From positions 1 through 14,362 of the forward strand of contig USSA01000069.1 of the NCBI GenBank assembly GCA_900557255.1: 14,362 bases of DNA. The letters are read 5' to 3'. This DNA is from an uncultured Prevotella sp. GTDB lineage: Bacteria > Bacteroidota > Bacteroidia > Bacteroidales > Bacteroidaceae. Position numbers and translations under genes: made by a program. Shown in pieces: positions 7,560-13,413 of the stretch (within the stretch, counting starts at the first letter, position 1; each line of letters starts with the position of its first letter). The notes below the pieces were generated by a model that made no database searches, had not been told where the DNA came from, and saw nothing but the letters and a program-made list of their open reading frames with translations.

Positions 7560-9572
7560 TTACTTCACTACAATCTCGTCTGTGAACAGCCAGCCACCGT
7601 CCATTGTGGTCTTGCCCTGTACGCGGACATAACGTGCGTTCTTCGATCCCTTCCATGAAAGGGTGCGGAAACCAGACTGGATGTCGTGATCCACCTTGCT
7701 GGTGGTGGTATATACCTCAGTGAATGTCTTGCCGTCATCGCTGACAGACACCTTGAATTCCTCCGGGAAGAACACCCAAGCGCCATAGCTCTGCATGAAG
7801 TCAGCTGAAACAGAAGAAATCTTCGTCTTTGCTCCAAGATCGAGAGTGACATCGAGGCAATAGTCCTTGCCGATGAATCCCTGCCACTTCTTGTCGCCAT
7901 AGGTCCATCCGCCACGTACACCGTCAACAAGAGTCTGGTCGCCGGCAGCAGGATACTTGGGAGAATACTTCTTATTGAATATCACCTTACAGCCACGTGC
8001 CTTGTGAGCAGTAGGCTTGAGCGACTCAGGACGCTCTCCCTTCTCATGCTTAAGGTCGAACGTGTTGACGCCAGCCTTGCGCAACACCTCAATCTGCTGC
8101 AGCGCACGCTGCTTAAACTCAGGATAATCCTTCTTCTTCGTTCCGTTCCAACCAATCTCGGCAATGGCAAGAGCGCGCGGATAAAGCATATACTCTACGT
8201 GTTCCGGAGTCGGGATATATTCAGTCCACAGATTAGCCTGCACACCTGTTATCATGTTTCGCTCAGCCTCCGGCAAGTCCTCACCGGGCACATAGCCATA
8301 CACTTTCTCAAGAGGCAGATAGCCTCCGATGGCCTCCGGCTGTGTGTTCGGAGCGTCCTGATAAGCATCAAGGTAGCAGTAAGCACCCGGAGAGAGAACC
8401 ACATCGTAGCCGTGCTCGATGGCTTCATGCGCCTTTTCTGTTCCTCGCCATACCATAACGGTGGTGTTCTTGGCAAGGTTGCCGGCTATTACCTCGTCCC
8501 AACCCACCAGTTGTCTGCCGTGCTCGTTGAGGAAACGTCCGAAATGGGCAATCAGACTGGCCTGCAGACCTTCCTTGTCCGTGCCAAGTTCCTTCATCTT
8601 GCGCTGGCAGAGCGGACACGTAGGCCATGACGCCTTGTCAGCCTCATCGCCACCTACGTGGATATACTTGGACGGGAAGATGTCCATCACTTCCTTCAGA
8701 ACATTCTCAAGGAAGTCGTATGTTGCCACACTACCCGCACAGAAGTCCATCTGCTTGTAAGGCTCATGTGTGCAAGACAGTTCGGGATAAGCCGTCATCA
8801 CCTCAGCCGAGTGACCCGGCATCTCTATCTCGGGCACGATGGTTATGCCGCGCTCAGCAGCGTAAGCAACGAGATCGCGCAATTGATCCTGTGTGTAATA
8901 GCCGCCGTAAGCGCCTTCCGAACCTTCTTCGATGTAGCGTGCGCCGTTCTTCGACCATTCCTTCCATGTGCGCTCAGGACGCCATGCCGCCAACTTGGTG
9001 AGCCAAGGATAGCGCTTTATCTCGATGCGCCATCCGGCTGCGTCGGTGAGATGGATGTGGAGGCGGTTGAACTTATACTTCGACATTACGTCCACCTGCT
9101 TCTTGATGAACTCAATCGGCTGGAAATGACGCGACACGTCGAGCATCAGCGAGCGCCACTTATACGCCGGAGCGTCGTCAACGTCGCAGCAGACAATGCC
9201 TCTCTTCGAGGTAAGCTGACCGATGGTCTGCCAAGCATAGCGGAATCCGTCAGCGGTGGCAGCACTTACAAGGAGTGTGTCGGAAGTGATATGCAGGCGG
9301 TATGCCTCAGGAGAAGAAGGATTCGCCATACGGGCGAAGCGCACCACACGGCGAGCATCATTCTTGGCTGCCTTCAGCCAAGGCTTTGAGTAGATGTTCT
9401 CCGCAACGTCACCAGCAAGGTTCTCCACCTTTACATTGCCCGGTGCCGACGGGAAGAAGCCCTTTGCCTTCACAAACGACTGCGGCTTGGGAAGCAATGA
9501 CTGGGCATTGGACGTGAGGGCCATCATAGAACATGTGGCCAAGAAAAACAATTTTACGAATTTGTTTGTCAT
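7560..9572 (-). CDS. Secreted beta-N-acetylhexosaminidase, GH20 with C-terminal F5/8-type C domain
   Basis: Hydrolyses terminal beta-linked N-acetylglucosamine or N-acetylgalactosamine from glycans such as mucin, host N-glycans or chitin-derived oligosaccharides. From the preferred ATG (9572-9570) the product has 670 residues. It begins with a signal peptide (KFVKLFFLATCSMMALTSNAQ, predicted cut after the Ala of SNA or just beyond), consistent with export to the periplasm or cell surface. Next come a GH20b-type N-terminal domain (about 25-130), the GH20 catalytic barrel (about 135-480) with HVGGDEAD, giving the Asp309-Glu310 catalytic pair, and a C-terminal discoidin-like sugar-binding domain (about 540-670). 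The frame extends 26 codons upstream to 9650, but that start would precede the signal peptide and lies upstream of the transcription start predicted from the -7 element at 9660-9653. It is a single-gene unit with its own terminator; no polysaccharide-utilisation (susCD) genes are visible nearby. Confidence 0.95.
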   Translation of the reverse strand: MTNKFVKLFFLATCSMMALTSNAQSLLPKPQSFVKAKGFFPSAPGNVKVENLAGDVAENIYSKPWLKAAKNDARRVVRFARMANPSSPEAYRLHITSDTLLVSAATADGFRYAWQTIGQLTSKRGIVCCDVDDAPAYKWRSLMLDVSRHFQPIEFIKKQVDVMSKYKFNRLHIHLTDAAGWRIEIKRYPWLTKLAAWRPERTWKEWSKNGARYIEEGSEGAYGGYYTQDQLRDLVAYAAERGITIVPEIEMPGHSAEVMTAYPELSCTHEPYKQMDFCAGSVATYDFLENVLKEVMDIFPSKYIHVGGDEADKASWPTCPLCQRKMKELGTDKEGLQASLIAHFGRFLNEHGRQLVGWDEVIAGNLAKNTTVMVWRGTEKAHEAIEHGYDVVLSPGAYCYLDAYQDAPNTQPEAIGGYLPLEKVYGYVPGEDLPEAERNMITGVQANLWTEYIPTPEHVEYMLYPRALAIAEIGWNGTKKKDYPEFKQRALQQIEVLRKAGVNTFDLKHEKGERPESLKPTAHKARGCKVIFNKKYSPKYPAAGDQTLVDGVRGGWTYGDKKWQGFIGKDYCLDVTLDLGAKTKISSVSADFMQSYGAWVFFPEEFKVSVSDDGKTFTEVYTTTSKVDHDIQSGFRTLSWKGSKNARYVRVQGKTTMDGGWLFTDEIVVK

Positions 9573-9652
9573 AGAATGGTTTTTATAAAAAACGTGGTAA
9601 ATCGTAATGTAAGACGTAATCAAGTAGTCTGCGAATACATCAGTATTCATTG

Positions 9653-9660
9653 CAAAATTA
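9653..9660 (-). promoter_or_regulatory. -7 element of the hexosaminidase promoter
   Basis: The minus strand reads TAATTTTG, an exact TAnnTTTG match. No TTTG lies at the usual upstream distance, so it is an incomplete promoter. It predicts a start near 9646 and a leader of about 75 nt before the ATG at 9572, which argues against the longer reading frame starting at 9650. Confidence 0.5.
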
Positions 9661-9989
9661 GTAAAAAAAAGTGAGTTATCGGCGTTTAGCGGTCTCTAAT
9701 TTGTTTTCTTTTACACTATATAAACGCAAGAAAAAGCAGAATACTACAAAAACTGAGAAAAAAACATGACATTCAGCCTTTATAAAATAAATCCTTACAA
9801 CGCTACCGCCTCATCATCAGTACCATCCTTAACGTCTTCATATCCACCATGCAAATATCGTACAAAGAGTAAAAACATGTTACAAAATAAAAATCAATTC
9901 TAGAGAATCAAAACGCTGTTTTTATGGTGTTTTGCTGTGCAAACAGCACCCATGCTTAACGATAGCGCCGCTTTTACAGTCCAATAGTG
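9661..9989. other. Intergenic region between the hexosaminidase gene and the IS66 element
   Basis: No convincing gene is seen. The region is AT-rich and contains a perfect 6-bp hairpin, TGCTGT-GCAA-ACAGCA (9933-9948). From 9989 back to about 9903 the minus strand has a short open frame with no start or recognisable product. The last stretch resembles the repetitive intergenic sequence I associate with Prevotella genomes; this is recollection and has not been verified. Confidence 0.4.
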
Positions 9990-10008
9990 GTAAGCGTATC
10001 CGCGATGC
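9990..10008 (+). repeat. Left terminal inverted repeat of the IS66 element
   Basis: GTAAGCGTATCCGCGATGC, the exact reverse complement of 12484-12502. Symmetry ends immediately after base 19. Confidence 0.95.
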
Positions 10009-10035
10009 AGCCTTTTTTTTAATCATTATGCTTGT

Positions 10036-10043
10036 TACCTTTG
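10036..10043 (+). promoter_or_regulatory. -7 element for tnpA-tnpB
   Basis: TACCTTTG is an exact TAnnTTTG match. A T-run (TTTT at 10013-10016) lies 19 nt upstream in place of TTTG. The predicted leader is about 20 nt before ATG 10071. Confidence 0.55.
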
Positions 10044-10070
10044 CAGCAACATTATTAAAACCTCAAAACT

Positions 10071-10472
10071 ATGTTAGCAGCAGAACGATACAAAAGTGTG
10101 TGGAACATGTTTCTACAAGCACTTAACCATGATCCGACAGCGTGTTTACGAGCATTCCAATGTGAGCAACATGTAAATAAGCGTAGTATGGCAAGATGGA
10201 TGCAAAACAATGGTCTCAGTGTCAGAAAAGCCAAGACTCTTCTACATGAAAGTAAAAAATCGGCAGACAAACAAATGCCGCCGTCTGATTCTATGTTTCT
10301 TCCGATAACCGCTGACTTTACTCTAAGTCACAAGGAAACATCCGATATGTTATACGGAGTTTGTTTCACTTTTCCCGACGGCACCCAAGTGAACATTAAA
10401 CGTGGCACAGCAGAAGCTGTCATGTCATTTCTCAAACTATACCAGAGGGAGGATCAGCCATGCTTGGATTGA
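10071..10472 (+). CDS. tnpA: IS66-family accessory protein TnpA
   Basis: A 133-residue first protein of the element, in the position and size range of IS66 TnpA, which is needed for transposition together with TnpB and TnpC and is thought to bind DNA. Residues about 1-60 are basic and helical (YKSVWNMFLQALN, then VNKRSMARWMQNNGLSVRKA), consistent with a helix-turn-helix fold. The C-terminus (about 85-130) holds FTLSHKETSDMLYGVCFTFPDGTQVNIKRGT-like sequence, typical of Bacteroidetes IS66 first ORFs and probably beta-rich. The frame is intact. It overlaps tnpB by 13 nt, so the two are probably translationally coupled. Its mechanistic role is family knowledge and cannot be read from motifs here. 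Confidence 0.85.
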   Translation: MLAAERYKSVWNMFLQALNHDPTACLRAFQCEQHVNKRSMARWMQNNGLSVRKAKTLLHESKKSADKQMPPSDSMFLPITADFTLSHKETSDMLYGVCFTFPDGTQVNIKRGTAEAVMSFLKLYQREDQPCLD

Positions 10473-10831
10473 ATGACGGAATGCGCTATTATGTCTGCCA
10501 GCGCTATGTTAGAATGAACCTGGGGATAAACGGTCTCTATAAGTTAGTGTCGCAGGAGATGGACCTGCCTCCGCTAAGCGGGGCTGTGTTCATCTTCTTC
10601 AGCAAGAACCGACAGCAGGTAAAGCTCCTGCGTTGGGATACGGACGGTTTCACACTCTATCAGAAGCGACTTGAAAGAGGTACCTTCGAGATACCCTATT
10701 TCAATACCGGCAAGAAGGCTTGCGTAATGCCCTACAAGACCCTATCCGCTATAATGAGCGGAATATCGTTGAAGTCGGTAAGATATCGCAAGAGGTTGAA
10801 TATTTATAATTCCATATCCATAAACACTTGA
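10460..10831 (+). CDS. tnpB: IS66-family accessory protein TnpB (Orf2-like)
   Basis: A 123-residue member of the IS66 Orf2-like family. Characteristic segments are GMRYYVCQRYVRMNLGINGL, then GAVFIFFSKNRQQVKLLRWDTDGFTLYQKRLERG split across residues about 42-73, and FEIPYF. The start is chosen at ATG 10460, inside the end of tnpA and preceded by a GGGAGGA Shine-Dalgarno-like stretch about 8 nt upstream. The protein is required for transposition in characterised IS66 elements, but its biochemical activity is unknown. The last ten or so residues are AT-rich and low in information. A weak AT-rich hairpin (TGATAAT 10829-10835 with ATTATCA 10843-10849) overlaps the stop codon. Confidence 0.93.
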   Translation: MLGLNDGMRYYVCQRYVRMNLGINGLYKLVSQEMDLPPLSGAVFIFFSKNRQQVKLLRWDTDGFTLYQKRLERGTFEIPYFNTGKKACVMPYKTLSAIMSGISLKSVRYRKRLNIYNSISINT

Positions 10832-10869
10832 TAATCAGTAATATTATCATCAAAATACATAATGATTTA

Positions 10870-10901
10870 TTTGGTAGTCTCGTCTTTTTTTCGTACCTTT
10901 G
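10870..10901 (+). promoter_or_regulatory. Internal promoter for tnpC, almost abutting its start codon
   Basis: TTTG (10870-10873), 20 nt, then TACCTTTG (10894-10901) match the Bacteroidetes consensus closely. The tnpC ATG is at 10906, only 4 nt after the -7 element, so the predicted transcription start falls at or within the start codon and the transcript would have little or no leader. Confidence 0.6.
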
Positions 10902-10905
10902 AAGT

Positions 10906-12447
10906 ATGAATAAAGACGAGATTATTGCATTGTTGCAGCAACAGAACTCATTTTTGCAGGAACAACTCCAGGAGGCAAACCGTAAAGCGGACGCCCTTCT
11001 GGAAGAGGTCACGTCTTTAAGAAACCTGCTCGAACACAAGTCGGAGGAAGAGGCCAAGCAGAAGCGCATAATCAAGGGACTTGCCAAGATAACACAGAAC
11101 AAATCCGAAAAGCAGCCTTCAACACCTGCGCCCCAAGACCCAGTGGCAGGCCGGTCTTCTGAGAAGAAGGAACGCGCCCGTACCAACAATGGTGCAAAGC
11201 GTAAGCAGCACCTGGAAGTGGAAGTCGTCGAGGAGGATATCGAACCTGAAGATCCGCGCTTCAACAAAGAGCAGGCAAGACTGTACAAGACAAGGGACGT
11301 AATACGCTATGAACTCATCCCGATGCGCTTTATCAAGAAGATATACCATGTGCGGACATATACACAGCACGACGAGTTCTTTTCTGGCAAGGCTCCTGAT
11401 GCTCCTTTCCTTAACTCACAGTATGACGGCTCGTTCGTCGCAGGTCTGGCACAGCTGAGATACATGTACGCAATGCCGGTGGAGAGAATTGTGAAATTCT
11501 TCAACGACAACGGCTTCGACATGGATAAGGGAACGGCACACGGTCTGCTCCGCAAGACAGAGAATCTCTTCGAGAATCTCTATAAGGCACTCGGCAGCGT
11601 CATCAAAGAGGATACATACATCGCTGGCGACGAGACTTACCACAAGGTGCTTGTCAAAGACAAGAACAAAGACGGCAAAGGAGTAAAGAAAGCCTATATA
11701 TGGGTGGTGACTGCAGTAAACACCGGTCTTGTATACTACTTCTATCATGACGGCTCCAGAAAGGAGGACATCATACTGGATTATATAAAGGGCTATAAAG
11801 GAGCCTTCCAGTCAGACGGTTTTTCCCCATACCGTAAAATGGCAAAGTGGCTGCTGCGCCTGGCATGCTTCCAGCATGTGAAGAGAAAGTTTCTCGATTG
11901 TGGGGACGATTTCGATGCCAAGGTTGTCGTACGCCTTATCAACTTCCTTTACCACAAGAACCACAAGCATAAGATCGGAGAAGACGGCTGGACGGAACGC
12001 GACAACTACAAATGGAGACAACAATACGCAATACCAGTCATGCATATCATAAAGAAGAAGCTTGACCGCATGGCAGCCGACAGCCGCCTTCTGCCTAAGA
12101 CGGAGAAGTATGAAGCCGTGCATTATATGCTCAACGAGTGGGATGCCCTGATGAATATCTTCACAAGAGGAGATTACCATCTGGACAACAATCTTGTGGA
12201 ACGACTCAACAGATACATATCATTATCCCGAAGAAACTCTCTTTTCTTCGGGTCGCATACTGGTGCCAAACGGGCAGCTATGTTCTATTCGCTTGCATGC
12301 TCCTGCAGACTGCAAGGTGTTAACTTCTTTGAATATATATCCGATGTTATCAACAAAGCGGCAACACTGCCGCCAAGAACACCGATAAGCAAGTACCGGG
12401 AATTGCTGCCGGACAAATGGAAACAAAAAAATATCGCTCAAGAATAA
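10906..12447 (+). CDS. tnpC: IS66-family DDE transposase TnpC
   Basis: A 513-residue catalytic transposase that cuts and joins the element ends. Residues 1-60 form a glutamine- and leucine-rich coiled coil (IIALLQQQNSFLQEQLQEAN) that probably drives multimerisation. A charged linker (65-105) follows, where some IS66 transposases carry a Cys-rich zinc-finger region; no such cluster is visible here. The RNase H-like core carries the DDE triad: Asp242 in IAGDETYHK, Asp304 in FQSDGFSPY and Glu432 in HLDNNLVERLNR. A conserved CFQH-K-RKF segment (321-329) lies between the second Asp and the Glu. The C-terminus (about 455-500) matches the IS66 C-terminal domain (YSLACSCRLQGVNFFEYISD). The frame is intact and of normal length. 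The stop codon lies inside the loop of the terminator hairpin. Confidence 0.97.
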   Translation: MNKDEIIALLQQQNSFLQEQLQEANRKADALLEEVTSLRNLLEHKSEEEAKQKRIIKGLAKITQNKSEKQPSTPAPQDPVAGRSSEKKERARTNNGAKRKQHLEVEVVEEDIEPEDPRFNKEQARLYKTRDVIRYELIPMRFIKKIYHVRTYTQHDEFFSGKAPDAPFLNSQYDGSFVAGLAQLRYMYAMPVERIVKFFNDNGFDMDKGTAHGLLRKTENLFENLYKALGSVIKEDTYIAGDETYHKVLVKDKNKDGKGVKKAYIWVVTAVNTGLVYYFYHDGSRKEDIILDYIKGYKGAFQSDGFSPYRKMAKWLLRLACFQHVKRKFLDCGDDFDAKVVVRLINFLYHKNHKHKIGEDGWTERDNYKWRQQYAIPVMHIIKKKLDRMAADSRLLPKTEKYEAVHYMLNEWDALMNIFTRGDYHLDNNLVERLNRYISLSRRNSLFFGSHTGAKRAAMFYSLACSCRLQGVNFFEYISDVINKAATLPPRTPISKYRELLPDKWKQKNIAQE

Positions 12448-12468
12448 AAGCTTGAGCGATATTTTTTT
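12425..12468. terminator. Terminator overlapping the tnpC stop codon
   Basis: An 18-bp perfect stem, A7-TATCGCTCAAG (12425-12442) with its complement (12451-12468), closes an 8-nt loop AATAAAAG. The tnpC stop TAA (12445-12447) is in that loop. With A and T runs at its base it can work in both directions, isolating the element from outside transcription on its right side. Confidence 0.85.
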
Positions 12469-12483
12469 GACATGTATATACTA

Positions 12484-12502
12484 GCATCGCGGATACGCTT
12501 AC
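12484..12502 (-). repeat. Right terminal inverted repeat of the IS66 element
   Basis: Exact 19-bp reverse complement of 9990-10008; it defines the right end of the element at base 12502. Confidence 0.95.
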
Positions 12503-12627
12503 TTGTGTCGGACGGTGTGCCGTCCATCTTCTTGCCGTCCTTGTACATTTGGCGCATACGACGATAAAGTGGAAGACAAACGTTGATGACTTTGTCAAGT
12601 GAAAGCGCATAAAAAGCCTTGCTTGCG
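12503..12627 (-). pseudogene. Coding-like fragment of unknown gene, cut by the IS66 element
   Basis: On the minus strand a frame reads ASKAFYALSLDKVINVCLPL, then YRRMRQMYKDGKKMDGTPSD, and runs straight into the right end of the IS66 element, where it stops 21 codons in (TGA 12440-12438). Its composition looks protein-like, but there is no plausible start: the upstream side joins the IS1380-like remnant in another frame. I do not recognise the family. It is best read as an internal piece of a gene whose other parts have been lost. It also contains the hairpin GGACGG-TGTG-CCGTCC (12510-12525). It could be chance coding potential. Confidence 0.35.
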
Positions 12628-12681
12628 TTAAATGCCTCCGAAAGGAGTGATTTTCTCAGATTTTATGTTTACCTTTGCCAT
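12628..12681 (-). pseudogene. 5' remnant of an IS1380-type transposase gene
   Basis: From ATG 12681-12679 the minus strand encodes MAKVNIKSEKITPFGGI followed by TAA (12630-12628). This closely matches the N-terminus I know from Bacteroides/Prevotella IS1380-family transposases, which continue for some 400 residues. Here the match breaks off after the Ile codon and unrelated sequence follows, so only the first 17 codons remain. The rest of that element, including its right end, is absent from the window. The identification is by recalled similarity of a short peptide; the truncation itself is plain in the sequence. Confidence 0.6.
12670..12677 (+). promoter_or_regulatory. Candidate -7 element facing the deiminase operon
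   Basis: TACCTTTG on the plus strand matches TAnnTTTG and lies within the IS1380-like remnant. No TTTG is found at the expected upstream distance. If used, it would give a leader of about 155 nt carrying both inverted repeats described next. It is the only -7 match seen between 12503 and 12838, but it may be chance. Confidence 0.3.
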
Positions 12682-12748
12682 ATGTCAGATATTCTTTATT
12701 TAAGTTTTAAGCAGCACTAAGGTAAGTGAATTTCCTGACATATGCAAG
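12673..12748. repeat. Inverted repeat CATATGTCAG / CTGACATATG
   Basis: CATATGTCAG (12679-12688) and CTGACATATG (12735-12744) are exact inverted copies about 46 nt apart; CTTTGC and GCAAG outside them extend the match with one or two interruptions. One arm covers the start codon of the IS1380-like remnant. The repeat may be part of that element's end or a long-stem regulatory structure. Confidence 0.5.
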
Positions 12749-12781
12749 CATTGGATAATTTGCTGTAATCCAATGACTTGC
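12744..12781 (+). repeat. Hairpin upstream of the 191-residue gene
   Basis: GCAAGCATTGGAT pairs with ATCCAATG-A-CTTGC: 13 bp with a single bulged A and loop AATTTGCTGTA. It lies 56 nt before ATG 12838. It is followed by CTTTCTTG rather than a clean T-run, so it is a poor terminator. It could be a leader structure or a remnant of a mobile-element end. Confidence 0.5.
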
Positions 12782-12837
12782 TTTCTTGTAAAATTATAAG
12801 TCTGCTAATTTAAGGAATAACGATAATTACAATAAGT

Positions 12838-13413
12838 ATGGAATCAAGATTGTTTCAAGTATTAAAAGCTTTCAAAGGTGCTGATGGTTGTGAAGCGAAC
12901 CTATTTGAAGAGTTTAAGAAAATAGCTGAAGCTGCATTCTTCTCTGGCTATTTCCTTATTAATGGAGGTTGTAAGGATGCATATAAACTAAAGTTGACCT
13001 GCATCGAATTCTATTACCACGAGGATGATGGCTATATTAAAGATAAAATAAAATATCTGAAAGGGAAAGATGAATTTGGCTATGCTTTAGGTGCTGTATG
13101 TCCGAATCCATCGGGAGTAGATGTTTTGTTTGATGATCCACAAAAGAAATATCATGCGTCTTTCTTGATTAGAGGCTATAAAGCTATAGAGCCTGGTAAA
13201 AAGGAATGGGAGAATAATGAAAAAAGAAAAGATTGGGCTCCTCATGATTTTTGGTATGATTTATTTGGTGGAGCAAATATGCTAAGCAATGGCAAGTTTA
13301 GTATAGAATGGATAGATGAGTCTGATGAAACGCGGGGCTATGCAGAACCTATGCAACGAATCAATATAAACGACAACAGATTATGGGGATTTAAACGAGT
13401 TGAAAAGCTATGA
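12838..13413 (+). CDS. Hypothetical protein, coupled to a deiminase-family gene
   Basis: A 191-residue soluble protein with no signal peptide, membrane segment or Cys cluster, which I do not recognise with confidence. Notable segments are IEFYYHEDDGYIKDKIKYLK (about 56-75), GVDVLFDD (93-100) and HASFLIRGYK (106-115), followed by a charged region and FSIEWIDESDE with RLWGFKRVEKL at the end. The spacing of YYH, GVD.LF and LIRGY reminds me weakly of a DNA-glycosylase-like (AAG) fold seen in small uncharacterised proteins, but this is too faint for a functional call. Its stop overlaps the next gene's start in ATGA, so the two are almost certainly co-translated and probably act together. The region is AT-rich compared with clpB and the hexosaminidase gene, suggesting horizontal origin. 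No clear Shine-Dalgarno precedes the ATG. Confidence 0.85.
   Translation: MESRLFQVLKAFKGADGCEANLFEEFKKIAEAAFFSGYFLINGGCKDAYKLKLTCIEFYYHEDDGYIKDKIKYLKGKDEFGYALGAVCPNPSGVDVLFDDPQKKYHASFLIRGYKAIEPGKKEWENNEKRKDWAPHDFWYDLFGGANMLSNGKFSIEWIDESDETRGYAEPMQRININDNRLWGFKRVEKL

Larger units (their letters stand above)
9990..12502 (+). mobile_element. Complete IS66-family insertion sequence (2513 bp)
   Basis: The element is bounded by perfect 19-bp terminal inverted repeats starting GTAAGCG, the family's usual end sequence. It carries the three expected genes in order: tnpA (10071), tnpB (10460) and tnpC (10906). All three frames are intact with family motifs, so it appears transposition-competent. IS66 elements normally make 8-bp target duplications. 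Here the flanks are CAATAGTG (9982-9989) and TTGTGTCG (12503-12510), which do not match, so the flanks were rearranged after insertion or the element arrived by another route. The ends are called from the repeats and are precise to the base. Confidence 0.95.

Noticed and set aside
8004..9389. Several plus-strand frames of 110-240 codons opposite the hexosaminidase gene
   Set aside because: All are antisense to a clear GH20 gene, mutually overlapping and without motifs or start signals.
10749..11288. A 179-codon minus-strand frame across the tnpB-tnpC junction
   Set aside because: It is serine-, cysteine- and leucine-rich and antisense to transposase genes, with no motif; it is a shadow frame.
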